Assembly: GCA_020199835.1 (NCBI GenBank) | Contig: JAIVJV010000010.1 | Location: forward strand, 1-64,000 | Length of the DNA stretch: 64,000 bases | Origin: Acidobacteriota bacterium | GTDB taxonomy: Bacteria > Acidobacteriota > Blastocatellia > Pyrinomonadales > Pyrinomonadaceae | Direction: 5' to 3' | Part shown: in pieces, positions 15,153-24,542 of the stretch | Position numbering within the stretch: position 1 is the stretch's first letter | How the letters are laid out: every line of letters begins with the position of its first letter | Translations under genes and position numbers: made by a program | Notes under the pieces: model-generated | Databases searched by the model: none | Seen by the model: the letters and a program-made list of their open reading frames with translations, nothing else | What the model was told of the DNA's origin: nothing

Positions 15153-16984
15153 CAAACCGCCTCGTCGATCTTGAATCCACCATCACTCGCTCTCACAAAA
15201 CGAAAGCCACACACCGGAACGGCAGGCGTCCGCCGGTTGCGCGCAAACCGCAAGGCGTGCTGACGCGGGTCGCCACCATGCCACCGCCGCCGGCTCCGTC
15301 GCTTTCGCCTGCGCCGGCGGTAGCGAAAGGATTGAGTGCCTTGGTCAGCAGGTGGCCGGCGCGCGCTGCCAGCAAAGCGCATGCGTTCGGAGCGGTCGAT
15401 TATACGGTTCCGGGACTCTTCAGCCCGCTGGCCCAACCACACTCCATGGCGTGTTGGGCCACCGTCTTTACGATGATGTGGTCATGGCGCCGGCAGCAAT
15501 CTTTGGACATCGAGACTTCGCTCGCTGCCCTGGGGCAAAGATGGCTGGATATGTATCGCGCCAATACTGGGTTGCCTGCTGAGGCCACAGCGGAGTTCAT
15601 GACTGCCGCCGGATTTGTGGCTGAACCACCGCGAAGTTATTCGGTCGAGGGATGGGAACAACTGCTGCGCAACTACGGACCGGTGTGGGTCACGACCGAT
15701 GAATTACCGGGTAAGGGTTGGGCCATCCATGCGCGGGTAATCACGGCCATATCAGGTGACGGCACGGCGGATAACACTTTTTTTACTATTGTTGACCCAA
15801 ATGGCGGACGCACGTATCGAGAATCGATCGCGGTGTTTATACCGAAGTACCAGGAGGAAGTAATTCAATCGGGCTACATGCGCATTCAGGTGGTCCATTG
15901 GTCCGCTGATGCGCGCGCCGAAGTGCGGGCGCAATCGTTCGGAGGTCGCACGACACGCGCTTCAGCCGCGCGGGCAAGTTCATTGTCCACTTCCTTTTCC
16001 GCGCCCAGCGTGGCGTTCGATTACTCCGGGGCACTGGCCGCGCATCGCCAGGCGTTGGCGCTGAGCCAGTCGTTTGATGTTCGGTACAACGTGGAGCTGG
16101 TGCCGCAGCAAACAGGTTTCTCCTGTTGGGCCGCGGGGTTCGCTATGATCGTTGGCTGGCGTGACCGCATGAGCATCAACCCTTCGGAAATCGCGCGCGC
16201 CACGGGCTACTGGGCACAATACCAGACCGGGTTGGATCCTGAGGACACTAGAGTCATGAGCACCTGGGGTTTAGTCGCTGAACTGCCTAAATCCTACATG
16301 ATCGAGGCGTTCGTGAATTTATTGCGCAGCTACGGACCACTATGGATTGCCAGTGCAGAGCCTGGTCCGCACATTCGGGTGGTCACGGGAATTCATGGCG
16401 ACGGCACTCCGGACGGGACCATACTGCATATCAACGATCCTTGGGAACAGGGCATGACGGCGTTCACTCCCACCAACCGCGGTTCGCAGTACACCGAGAC
16501 CTTCGCTCAATTTGAGCAGAAACAGGCCGAGTTGGCGATGCGGGAAACGGCCGTCGGAGCACCGATCTACGTCGCTCATCTTCCGAGCCTGCCGCTGTGG
16601 ATGAACAATCCGTTAGCGCAAAGTTTTTCGCATTACGTTGGCCGCCCACTGGCGATGGAAGCGCCCAGCAACCCGTCGAACTACCGGATGCTGACGTCGG
16701 GTATTTGGAGCAGTAACTCGACGCTGACGGTCCAGGGTGGTCAGGGCATGTGGTTCAAAATTCGTAACACGAACGTGTTAGGGACAACCATTCGAATCAC
16801 AGATCAGGCGAGACAAACCAAGCAGTCGATAATTTTGCCGGCGTCGAGTGTGGAATTTTTGTTCGCCATCTTTGGCAATGAACCGATGGGCTGGCGTTTT
16901 GATATCGCCACAGAAAGCGATGCCTTCATGGTAACGTGGGAGTTGTGGAGCACGTGGGTGCCAGGCATGCCGCCGAACGGATAA
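15149..16984 (+). CDS. Tandem papain-like (AvrRpt2/C70-type) cysteine protease
   Basis: 611 residues. After a basic Pro-rich N-terminus (1-80) there are two papain-like cysteine-protease domains. Domain 1: Gln97, Cys102 (SMACWATVF), His194 (WAIHARV), Asp216 (IVDPNGG). Domain 2: Gln320/321, Cys326 (GFSCWAAGF), His408 (GPHIRVV), Asp430 (INDPW). This Cys-His-Asp arrangement fits peptidase family C70, which includes the plant-pathogen effector AvrRpt2. Residues about 505-611 form a beta-sandwich-like C-terminal domain. No signal peptide is seen. It is the last gene of the sigma-54 operon and ends 24 bp before the convergent copper ATPase. Both domains keep the triad, so two active sites are expected. 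Confidence 0.85.
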   Translation: MTNRLVDLESTITRSHKTKATHRNGRRPPVARKPQGVLTRVATMPPPPAPSLSPAPAVAKGLSALVSRWPARAASKAHAFGAVDYTVPGLFSPLAQPHSMACWATVFTMMWSWRRQQSLDIETSLAALGQRWLDMYRANTGLPAEATAEFMTAAGFVAEPPRSYSVEGWEQLLRNYGPVWVTTDELPGKGWAIHARVITAISGDGTADNTFFTIVDPNGGRTYRESIAVFIPKYQEEVIQSGYMRIQVVHWSADARAEVRAQSFGGRTTRASAARASSLSTSFSAPSVAFDYSGALAAHRQALALSQSFDVRYNVELVPQQTGFSCWAAGFAMIVGWRDRMSINPSEIARATGYWAQYQTGLDPEDTRVMSTWGLVAELPKSYMIEAFVNLLRSYGPLWIASAEPGPHIRVVTGIHGDGTPDGTILHINDPWEQGMTAFTPTNRGSQYTETFAQFEQKQAELAMRETAVGAPIYVAHLPSLPLWMNNPLAQSFSHYVGRPLAMEAPSNPSNYRMLTSGIWSSNSTLTVQGGQGMWFKIRNTNVLGTTIRITDQARQTKQSIILPASSVEFLFAIFGNEPMGWRFDIATESDAFMVTWELWSTWVPGMPPNG

Positions 16985-17007
16985 GGGGGGCGCCGGGCAT
17001 TGGTCCA

Positions 17008-19503
17008 TTAAAGTGACACACGTCGCAGCCGCAGCGCATTCCCTATGACGGACACGGAGCTAAAACTCATCGCTGCCGCGGCGATCATCGGGCTTAATAA
17101 CAGGCCAAAGAATGGATACAAAACCCCAGCTGCAACGGGTACACCCAGCACGTTATAGATGAACGCAAAGAAGAGGTTCTGTTTGATGTTGCCCATTGTT
17201 GCCCGGCTTAACCGCCGTGCTCTAACAATTCCTCGCAGGTCACCTCTAACCAGCGTAACGCCGGCGCTCGCGATCGCCACGTCTGTTCCTGTTCCCATGG
17301 CAATCCCAACGTCAGCCTGGGCCAGCGCCGGTGCATCGTTGATGCCATCGCCTGCCATAGCTACCCTATGACCCTCCACCTGGAAACGCTTAACGATTTC
17401 AGCTTTCTGATTCGGAAGCACTTCGGCGACAACCTCGTCGATGTTCAACTTTGAAGCTACTGCGGTAGCTGTTGTGCGACTATCGCCAGTGAGCATCACG
17501 ATTCGGATGCCGTCCTTATGTAATTGCTTGATCGCTTCGGGCGTACTCTCCTTTATCGGATCAGCAACGCCTAACAGTCCCGCGGCTTTGCCATCAATAG
17601 CGACAAACATGACGGTTTGACCGTCGGCGCGAAACTTCTCTGCAAGTTGGCCCAGCTCACCAACTTCGATGCCAAGATCATCAATCAGTGTCCGATTTCC
17701 CAAAGCTACTGCGTGCTTCTCAACCTGACCTTTTACTCCTTTGCCCGTTATCGAATCGAACGAGTTTGCGTTCACAACTTCTACGCCCCGCTCCCGAGCA
17801 CCCGAAACGATGGCAGTCGCTAACGGATGTTCACTGCCTTTTTCGAGACTGGCCGCGAAGCGCAATAACTCGCGTTCATTTACCCCAGCGGCCGGAGCAA
17901 CCGTGACGAGTTTCGGTTTGCCTTCCGTCAGTGTTCCCGTCTTATCCATTACGAGCGTGTCTACGTCCCGCAGCACTTCGATAGCTTCTGCATCTTTGAA
18001 TAGGACACCGACCTGAGCTCCCTTGCCCATCGCTACCATGATTGACATCGGAGTTGCGAGACCAAGAGCACAGGGACACGCAATAATGAGCACGGCAACA
18101 GCATTTATGAGGGCGTAGGTCAATTGTGGTTCTGGTCCGACTGTCGCCCATACGATGAATGTTCCTATGGCCACCAGGATTACGGCGGGCACAAAATACG
18201 CCGACACGCGATCAGCCAGTTTCTGAATCGGAGCACGGCTGCGTTGCGCGTCCGCGACCAGCTGCACAATCTGTGAGAGCAGCGTCTCAGATCCGACGCG
18301 CTCAGCCCTGATAATCAGACTTCCCGTGCCGTTAACCGTTGCACCGATCACGCGATCGCCAGGATGCTTTTCAACAGGAATCGGCTCACCGCTAATCATC
18401 GATTCGTCGACAGCACTTGTTCCCTCCTCAACTATGCCATCGACCGGAATCTTCTCGCCTGGACGCGCGCGTAACAGATCACCGACCTGCACCTGGTCCA
18501 GCGGCACATCCAGCTCGTTTCCGTCAGGCGCAATCCTCCGCGCAGTTTTTGGAGCCAAGCCCAGCAAGGCCTTGATTGCCGCGCTCGTCTGACTACGAGC
18601 TTTCAGCTCCAAAACTTGACCGAGCAACACGAGCGTAGTGATTACAGCAGCGGCTTCGAAATAAACCGGAACCGAACCGCCGTGGCCGCGAAAAGAATGA
18701 GGGAAGATGTCAGGGAAGATCGTGGCGACCAGGCTGTATCCGTAAGCGACACCCACGCCGAGAGCAATCAACGTGAACATATTCAGGCTTCGGTTTACTA
18801 ATGAGTACCAGCCACGGACAAAGAACGGCCAACCACCCCAGAGCACTACTGGTGAAGCCAAAACAAGTTGGATCCACGTCAGTGCCGCGGGTGATACGAG
18901 GCGCTGCAATGGCGCCCCGGGTATGAGATCGCTCATACCCATTGCAAACACCGGAATCGTGAGAACGACACTAACCCAGAAGCGCCGCTTCATCTCGGTC
19001 AGCTCTGCATTCTCTTCTTCCAGTGTGACAGTGCGCGGCTCGAGCGCCATTCCACAGATCGGGCAGAAGCCCGGCGCATCACGGATGATCTGCGGATGCA
19101 TCGGGCACGTGTATTCGATCTTCTCCGTTGGCGCGGTTACTGTCAGCGGCTCCAGAGCCATTCCACATTTCGGACAGGAACCGGGCTTGTTCTGTCGCAC
19201 CTCCGGATGCATGGGACAGGTGAACTCAGATGTTGCAGGCGTTTTTGGTTCCAGCTTAGCTTCGCGGAGGTGGCTTGTTTTTTCTTCACTGCCATGACTG
19301 AGGAATCGCGCTGGCTCTTCGCTAAACTTTTTAAGACAGTGCGGGCTGCAGAAGTAGAACGTTTTGTCGTTGTATTCGGACGAACCGGCGGCTTCGTTTG
19401 GCTTCACGTTCATGCCGCACACGGGATCAACGACGGCGTCGCCGGCGTGGTCTCGAGACGTTGATTTATCGAAACTGCTGTCTATTATTCTTATCGGTTT
19501 CAT
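17008..19503 (-). CDS. copA: Cu(I)-exporting P-type ATPase with YHS and two metal-binding domains
   Basis: 831 residues; pumps Cu(I) out of the cytoplasm at the cost of ATP. N-terminal YHS domain (about 23-70, VCGM and YFCSPHC), then two HMBD motifs (CPMHPEV with [10 protein letters not shown], and CPMHPQI with [10 protein letters not shown]). There is no classical GMxCxxC HMA domain. The ATPase core has [29 protein letters not shown] and [11 protein letters not shown]. The last helices contain YN-x4-P and MSFSS, the signature of Cu(I) (P1B-1) pumps. It lies 39 bp downstream of a MerR-type regulator gene on the same strand, so the two are probably one transcript. Confidence 0.95.
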   Translation of the reverse strand: MKPIRIIDSSFDKSTSRDHAGDAVVDPVCGMNVKPNEAAGSSEYNDKTFYFCSPHCLKKFSEEPARFLSHGSEEKTSHLREAKLEPKTPATSEFTCPMHPEVRQNKPGSCPKCGMALEPLTVTAPTEKIEYTCPMHPQIIRDAPGFCPICGMALEPRTVTLEEENAELTEMKRRFWVSVVLTIPVFAMGMSDLIPGAPLQRLVSPAALTWIQLVLASPVVLWGGWPFFVRGWYSLVNRSLNMFTLIALGVGVAYGYSLVATIFPDIFPHSFRGHGGSVPVYFEAAAVITTLVLLGQVLELKARSQTSAAIKALLGLAPKTARRIAPDGNELDVPLDQVQVGDLLRARPGEKIPVDGIVEEGTSAVDESMISGEPIPVEKHPGDRVIGATVNGTGSLIIRAERVGSETLLSQIVQLVADAQRSRAPIQKLADRVSAYFVPAVILVAIGTFIVWATVGPEPQLTYALINAVAVLIIACPCALGLATPMSIMVAMGKGAQVGVLFKDAEAIEVLRDVDTLVMDKTGTLTEGKPKLVTVAPAAGVNERELLRFAASLEKGSEHPLATAIVSGARERGVEVVNANSFDSITGKGVKGQVEKHAVALGNRTLIDDLGIEVGELGQLAEKFRADGQTVMFVAIDGKAAGLLGVADPIKESTPEAIKQLHKDGIRIVMLTGDSRTTATAVASKLNIDEVVAEVLPNQKAEIVKRFQVEGHRVAMAGDGINDAPALAQADVGIAMGTGTDVAIASAGVTLVRGDLRGIVRARRLSRATMGNIKQNLFFAFIYNVLGVPVAAGVLYPFFGLLLSPMIAAAAMSFSSVSVIGNALRLRRVSL

Positions 19504-19542
19504 TGCTCATGTTCTCCTGGCCTATCGGCGGTGGGCCAACCG

Positions 19543-20049
19543 TTATTTCCTCTTTCCTTTTTTGCTAAGTCCGCGGGGAGTCGGATCTGAGTGCCCGATT
19601 TCTGTTCCCTCAATCAGCCCGCAAACCTGTCCATCCAGTTCGCCGGTCTCCTCCCACTTTGCCAGCGCCGTTCCCAGCTCTCTGCGGTACCGACGCATCT
19701 CTTTCATTCGCTCATCCAGTTCTTCGAGGCGTTGGCGCACAATTTCGCGCACCTCGCGACATGGACTCTTGCCGGCTTGTTTATCTGCGATGATGCGTTT
19801 GATTTCATCGAGTGAGAAACCGAGAACTTGCGCTCGCTTGATAAAATCGAGCCGTTGAAGGACTGCCGCGTCGTACATGCGATACCCGCTCTCCGTGCGA
19901 CCTGGCTGGCCAAGCAATCCGCTGCGCTCATAAAATCTAAGCGCCTCAATACCGATGCCCGTCAGTTTTGCTACTTCACCAATTCTTAATGTAGTAAAAC
20001 CTTCACTGTGTCCGCGCCGCTTCGATTGGGGCGCCATCATCTCTCTCAT
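19543..20049 (-). CDS. MerR-family metal-responsive regulator
   Basis: 168 residues. N-terminal winged helix (LRIGEVAKLTGIGIEALRFY to GYRMYD) and a long dimerisation helix. Cys97 (SPCREV) and Cys143 (QVCGLIE) occupy the first and last of the three Cys positions used by divalent-metal members (ZntR, CadR, MerR); the middle Cys is absent. Start ATG 20049 follows GGGGAGGA. It sits upstream of the Cu(I) ATPase, and its own promoter (20076-20107) carries the expected palindrome, so it most likely controls itself and the pump. The metal it senses is uncertain: the Cys97-type position is normally not found in Cu(I) sensors of the CueR kind. Confidence 0.9.
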   Translation of the reverse strand: MREMMAPQSKRRGHSEGFTTLRIGEVAKLTGIGIEALRFYERSGLLGQPGRTESGYRMYDAAVLQRLDFIKRAQVLGFSLDEIKRIIADKQAGKSPCREVREIVRQRLEELDERMKEMRRYRRELGTALAKWEETGELDGQVCGLIEGTEIGHSDPTPRGLSKKGKRK

Positions 20050-20075
20050 CGTTAGTTGTCCTCCCCAGCAATGAC

Positions 20076-20107
20076 ATTATAAACTCTGTAGTCGAATACA
20101 GAGTCAA
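20076..20107 (-). promoter_or_regulatory. MerR-type promoter and operator of regulator-copA operon
   Basis: On the minus strand TTGACT (20107-20102) and TATAAT (20081-20076) are separated by 20 bp, the overlong spacer typical of MerR-activated promoters. The spacer region holds the perfect inverted repeat ACTCTGTA-N6-TACAGAGT (20083-20104). All elements are seen directly. Confidence 0.88.
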
Positions 20108-20125
20108 GAGATAGTTAGGTGATGC

Positions 20126-20155
20126 TTGACACCCGGATTGCGCAAGGAATATAGT
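20126..20155 (+). promoter_or_regulatory. Sigma-70 promoter of the TonB receptor gene
   Basis: TTGACA (20126-20131) and TATAGT (20150-20155) with an 18-bp spacer, divergent from the MerR promoter. A Fur-like site lies just downstream. Confidence 0.7.
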
Positions 20156-20169
20156 CCCCTCTCACGTTT

Positions 20170-20188
20170 GAAATTGAAAACCATTTTC
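20170..20188 (+). promoter_or_regulatory. Fur-box-like operator
   Basis: GAAATTGAAAACCATTTTC matches the 19-bp Fur consensus GATAATGATAATCATTATC at 14 positions. It lies about 15-33 bp downstream of the -10 element, where iron-loaded Fur would block transcription of the receptor gene. Confidence 0.65.
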
Positions 20189-20235
20189 ATCTAGCTATTT
20201 ATCTCAATCGACGTGCTCGAAGGGACTAATCGTCT

Positions 20236-22662
20236 ATGCGCCTGCTCTTCGCCTACTTTCCGGCATTAACAATAGTCGTGTTATCAGCGTGGCTACCGGT
20301 AATGGCCCAATCCACTCAAGCATCCGTCACTGGACGGGTTCTGGATCAGCATAAGGCAACGATCACAGGATCGGAGGTGACATTGCGGACGAAAGGCGCA
20401 AACAAGGAAACCACCGTTGTGACCAATACGGATGGTGCGTATCACTTTGACGGACTGCTTCCGGGTGAGTACGAATTGAGAGCCGTTGCCAGAGGTTTTT
20501 CAGTTGCGAATCAAAGTGTCTCGTTCAAGTCTGGGGAAATTGCTGTTGTGGATCTGACGCTGCAGCCCTATTCGCTCGCTGAAACGGTCGTCGTCACTTC
20601 CAACCACTTGTTAATAAACGCTGAAAAGGTAGAACGGACTCCAGGATCCGTCGACATAATAGATAACAGCACGCTGGAGTCCAGCCGTCTGCTCAGCTCT
20701 TCTGAGGCATTGCGCAAGGTCGCGGGTCTGAACGTTCGTGATGAAGAGGGTTTTGGTCTTCGTCCTAACATTGGTATCCGCGGGCTCAATCCAACGCGCT
20801 CTACAAAAGTGCTCCTGCTTGAGGATGGTCTGCCTCTGACTTACGCACCTTACGGCGATAACTCCTCGTACTATCATCCACCTGTTGAGCGGTTTGAGAG
20901 TGTTGAAATAGTGAAGGGATCAGGACAGATTCTTTATGGTCCAACAACGGTCGGTGGCGTCATCAATTACCTAACGCCGCCTCCGCCGGTTAGCCCGTCC
21001 GGTTTTTTAACTCTCATGGGCGGAAACCGCGATTACTTCAACGGTCATATCAACTATGGCGGAACCTGGAGAAATACGGGTCTGCTCTTTGATTACACGC
21101 GCAAACAAGGCGAGCTGGCGCGACAGGATCAGCGATCGGGTCTGAACGATCTGAATTTCAAATCTGTGTCTGCATTCGGCATGAAGCATGCGCTGACTTT
21201 CAAGGCTAACTACTACGGAGAACGTTCTAATATCACTTACTCCGGTCTTACCGAAGCAGAGTATCAGGCCAATCCCCGCCAGAGCATTTTCAGGAATGAT
21301 TTCTTCGATGGTGATCGATTTGGCGGGTCTGTTACACACGCCTACGTTCCTAATAATGACGTTACACTCACGACGAATGTTTACGGATCGATCTTCTACC
21401 GCGACTGGTGGAGACAATCCAGCAACTCAGGTGAACGCCCCAACCGACTCAGCACGCTGGCCGGTGGCGATCCGGATTGCCGGAGCATGGCCGATCTCCA
21501 CACCACGTGCGGCAATCAAGGACGACTCCGCAAATACTATGTGCGAGGAGTAGAGTCGCGCCTTCGCGCGAATTTTGCTTTCCTGGGTGTTAGTAACGAA
21601 GCTGACTTCGGCGGACGCATTCACTTCGAAACGCAGGATCGGCAGCAGCAAAATGGGGACACGCCAAACGCAAGAAGTGGCATCGTCGTCGAAAACAACG
21701 AACGGAAGAATTCGGCCTATTCGGTTTTCTTGCAAAACCGCTTTCTCCTTCGCGACTGGACCATCACTCCCGGTATTCGGGTCGAACACATCAAGTTTCA
21801 ACGCACGAATCGCCTGGCAAATGGCGGCCTCGGTGTAACTGGTCGCACCCAGTTGACCCAAGTCGTGCCCGGCATCGGAATCTCTTACCACCCAACAAGC
21901 AGGTTCACAGTATTCGCCGGTGTGCATAGAGGATTCGCGCCTCCACGTACTGAGGACATTATTAACAATGCGACCGGCGGCAGTGTGGATCTGGATTCAG
22001 AACTGAGCTGGAATTATGAAGTGGGAATGCGCAGTGTGCCTGCAAAAGGTATTCAGTTAGACGCGACCCTGTTTCGGATGGATTATGACAACCAAATAGT
22101 TCCGGCGAGTCTTGCGGGCGGCGTTGGCTCGGCGTTTACCAATGGTGGTGAAACACTTCATCAGGGAATCGAAGTCACCGGACGGGTGGACTCTGGCGCG
22201 ATTCTCAGTTCGTCTCATAACTTCTATTTGAGAACGGCGTTCACCTATTTACCAGTCGCCAGGTTCAGTGGTACACGCTTCAGCAATGTGAGTGGCTTTA
22301 GTACCGTCAGCATTAGTGGGAACCGTCTGCCGTATGCCCCTGAGCAGCTCTTAAATTTAAGTTTGGGGTACTCTCACCCCAAGGGTGTGAACACTTTTCT
22401 CGAAGGCGTCTATGTTGGTCGCCAGTTTGGGGATGATTTGAACACAGTTAACCCGACGGCAAACGGCCAGCGTGGTGCTATCCCCAGCTATACAGTCTGG
22501 AATGCGACCTTTAACTACAGGGCCGAAGCGCTCCGGTCAACGTTCTTCATTACAATAAAAAATCTGTTCGATCGAACGTATATCGTGGATCGCTCACGAG
22601 GCATATTGCCGAGCAGCCCGAGGCTGATACAAACGGGAATTAAATTCTATCTCGGTCGTTAA
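20236..22662 (+). CDS. TonB-dependent receptor, FecA-like, with carboxypeptidase-like domain
   Basis: 808-residue outer-membrane receptor for energised uptake, probably of a ferric chelate. Signal peptide (1-25), CarboxypepD_reg-like domain (about 27-112, ASVTGRVLDQHKATITGSEV), plug domain (about 130-240, with RPNIGIRGLNPTRSTKVLLL and ILYGPTTVGGVINYL), then the beta barrel ending with an aromatic-rich strand (IKFYLGR). The plug most resembles FecA-type siderophore/citrate receptors. The promoter with a Fur-like box supports iron regulation. A C-terminal YIVDRSRGILPSSPRL element is typical of the family. The substrate cannot be told from sequence alone. Confidence 0.9.
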   Translation: MRLLFAYFPALTIVVLSAWLPVMAQSTQASVTGRVLDQHKATITGSEVTLRTKGANKETTVVTNTDGAYHFDGLLPGEYELRAVARGFSVANQSVSFKSGEIAVVDLTLQPYSLAETVVVTSNHLLINAEKVERTPGSVDIIDNSTLESSRLLSSSEALRKVAGLNVRDEEGFGLRPNIGIRGLNPTRSTKVLLLEDGLPLTYAPYGDNSSYYHPPVERFESVEIVKGSGQILYGPTTVGGVINYLTPPPPVSPSGFLTLMGGNRDYFNGHINYGGTWRNTGLLFDYTRKQGELARQDQRSGLNDLNFKSVSAFGMKHALTFKANYYGERSNITYSGLTEAEYQANPRQSIFRNDFFDGDRFGGSVTHAYVPNNDVTLTTNVYGSIFYRDWWRQSSNSGERPNRLSTLAGGDPDCRSMADLHTTCGNQGRLRKYYVRGVESRLRANFAFLGVSNEADFGGRIHFETQDRQQQNGDTPNARSGIVVENNERKNSAYSVFLQNRFLLRDWTITPGIRVEHIKFQRTNRLANGGLGVTGRTQLTQVVPGIGISYHPTSRFTVFAGVHRGFAPPRTEDIINNATGGSVDLDSELSWNYEVGMRSVPAKGIQLDATLFRMDYDNQIVPASLAGGVGSAFTNGGETLHQGIEVTGRVDSGAILSSSHNFYLRTAFTYLPVARFSGTRFSNVSGFSTVSISGNRLPYAPEQLLNLSLGYSHPKGVNTFLEGVYVGRQFGDDLNTVNPTANGQRGAIPSYTVWNATFNYRAEALRSTFFITIKNLFDRTYIVDRSRGILPSSPRLIQTGIKFYLGR

Positions 22663-22781
22663 GTGCCGGAAAAACGCCGAAGCACTCGTCGTGATGATGT
22701 TCTGATAGAGGGTCGTGCAAAAACTCCTTTTCCGGGCGTGTTCACCCGGACTCAGGCACCTGCCCAGTTCTGGCTCACAAC

Positions 22782-23882
22782 ATGACGCGCTCTTTTATCG
22801 CCAGCGTCTTCTCCTTCGTAGCAGTGACTGCGCTATTTTCTGCTCGGGTGCACGCGCATCCGGCGTGGGGTATTGCTGTTGATCCTCAGGGGCAAGTCTA
22901 TTTCAGTGACTTGAAAACCATCTGGAAGATTGACGCTCACCGCAAGCTGTCGGTGTTCAGAGCAGAAGGCGATAGGCACACGCATGACTTGAACATAGAC
23001 CAAGCCGGAAATCTCTACGGCGCAGACAATTCATACGAACCGGCGACACGACGCTTTTTCAGTGCGATGTGGAAGATGACGCCGGCAGGAAGCTTCTCAT
23101 ACCTTCTGTCTCCTACTGAGAACCCGCCGAACGGGACAAGTATTTGGCGTGACCGCGACGGGAATATGTATCACGTCACAAATTATCCGGACCGCGAACT
23201 GCTGGTCTTGAAAAGAACTCCGAACGGCAGCGTCAGCGCATTAGCCGGCAGCAGTAATGCCGCACGTGAGTACCGTCAGACTGTGCCGTACAGCGCCGGC
23301 GGGATTGCCTTGAGTAGCGACGGCGCGTTGTATTTTGTTCATGGCGCGAATGTCAGCAAGATAACGACGACCGGTACGTTGATTTCATTAGCTCGCAATC
23401 TGGTGGTGGAGAAACCTTCGGGACAGCCGGCCGGCGCCACTTCGTTATTCGGCATCTCGGTTGATGCACAGGGGAATGCCTTTGTCGCTGATTATGGAAA
23501 TCGGCGCGTGCTGAAGATTACTCAGCCCAATCAAATCACCACTGTGATACGTGCCGAAGAACCGTGGTTTCCGACTGGCGTTGCAATCAGTAACGGCGAG
23601 CTTTACATATTGGAGTACGGACACACACCAACGCACACGCCGATTGGCACGCGTGTGCGGAAGCTATCGACGGACGGAAGAACAACAACACTTGCAACCG
23701 TCACAGGAAACATAGCCTCATCTGGAAATCCGTCCACCGTTGACGGTCCATTCGGCGAAACGCCTCAAAGAGCCGAACGCGGACAGCGAATTTCGTACGC
23801 TTTGATTGGTGCAGGAATAGGCGTGTTGACTTTAACGGCTATCGTTTGGCGCGTCCGGAGAAGAAAAACACCATCAACGTAA
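22782..23882 (+). CDS. Secreted NHL/SMP-30-like beta-propeller protein with C-terminal anchor
   Basis: 366 residues. Signal peptide (about 1-26, ending ARVHA), then repeated propeller blades with NHL-like signatures (GIAVDPQGQVYFSD, DQAGNLYGADN, GISVDAQGNAFVADYGNRRV), and a C-terminal transmembrane helix followed by RRRK, a topology for periplasmic exposure with a membrane anchor. No catalytic residues are visible. It lies 119 bp downstream of the FecA-like receptor on the same strand, so it may be co-transcribed, but no specific partner can be named. Start ATG 22782 lacks a strong Shine-Dalgarno. Confidence 0.75.
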   Translation: MTRSFIASVFSFVAVTALFSARVHAHPAWGIAVDPQGQVYFSDLKTIWKIDAHRKLSVFRAEGDRHTHDLNIDQAGNLYGADNSYEPATRRFFSAMWKMTPAGSFSYLLSPTENPPNGTSIWRDRDGNMYHVTNYPDRELLVLKRTPNGSVSALAGSSNAAREYRQTVPYSAGGIALSSDGALYFVHGANVSKITTTGTLISLARNLVVEKPSGQPAGATSLFGISVDAQGNAFVADYGNRRVLKITQPNQITTVIRAEEPWFPTGVAISNGELYILEYGHTPTHTPIGTRVRKLSTDGRTTTLATVTGNIASSGNPSTVDGPFGETPQRAERGQRISYALIGAGIGVLTLTAIVWRVRRRKTPST

Positions 23883-23942
23883 GAACTCTGAAACAGGTGT
23901 TTAGTAATAATCGCACCGTCAAACACGTAAGGAGCAACACAG

Positions 23943-24524
23943 ATGAACGCAATCACACAGATCATTACGCAGCAGTTGGGTGGAAGCGCATCGCGCACGA
24001 TCGCGCAGCGATTTGGTATCAGTGAAACGACGGCTAACACGGCTATCCAAATGGCCGTGCCTTTAATCCTGACGGCCTTGGCACGCAACGCGTCACAACC
24101 GCAAGAGGCTCAGAACCTGCATCAAGCTATCGCCACCGACCATGATGGCAGCGTCCTGGACAACCTCATGGGTTATCTCGGAAATCCGCAAAGCGCAAAT
24201 GGCGCAGGAATTCTCGGGCACGTCTTCGGGAACCAGCGGCCTGTGGTGGAAAACAATCTGGCGCAGGCAACGGGAATGGACCAAAGTTCTGCCGGAGGAT
24301 TGCTCGAGACCTTAGCGCCCCTCGTCATGGGATCGCTGGGAAAAGCACAACAGGAAAATGGACTTGATCCTTCGGGTCTTTCCAACTTTTTGAACGGTCA
24401 ACAGCAAGAAGCACAGGCAACCGCGCCAAACGCGATGAGTGTGCTTAGTTCCATGTTAGACCAAAACAAGGACGGCAGCTCCATGGACGATCTTCAACGT
24501 ATGGCCGCGAAGTTCTTCAAGTAG
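23943..24524 (+). CDS. DUF937 (YidB-like) family protein
   Basis: 193 residues with the DUF937 pattern: ITQQLGGSASRTIAQRFGIS near the start, AVPLILTALARNA, then a Gly/Asn-rich middle and LETLAPLVMGSLGKAQQENG. A C-terminal segment (MSVLSSMLDQNKDGSSMDDL) with an EF-hand-like DQNKDGSS loop ends the protein. It has no signal peptide; the function of the family is not established. A strong Shine-Dalgarno (AAGGAG) precedes ATG 23943. Confidence 0.85.
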   Translation: MNAITQIITQQLGGSASRTIAQRFGISETTANTAIQMAVPLILTALARNASQPQEAQNLHQAIATDHDGSVLDNLMGYLGNPQSANGAGILGHVFGNQRPVVENNLAQATGMDQSSAGGLLETLAPLVMGSLGKAQQENGLDPSGLSNFLNGQQQEAQATAPNAMSVLSSMLDQNKDGSSMDDLQRMAAKFFK

Positions 24525-24542
24525 AAGCACAACCAAAACTTC

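Noticed and set aside
4494-16984. Locus as an extracellular contractile injection system or phage tail remnant
   Set aside because: No sheath, tube, baseplate, spike or AAA+ unfoldase motif is visible in any of the genes; the only AAA+ protein is the sigma-54 activator.
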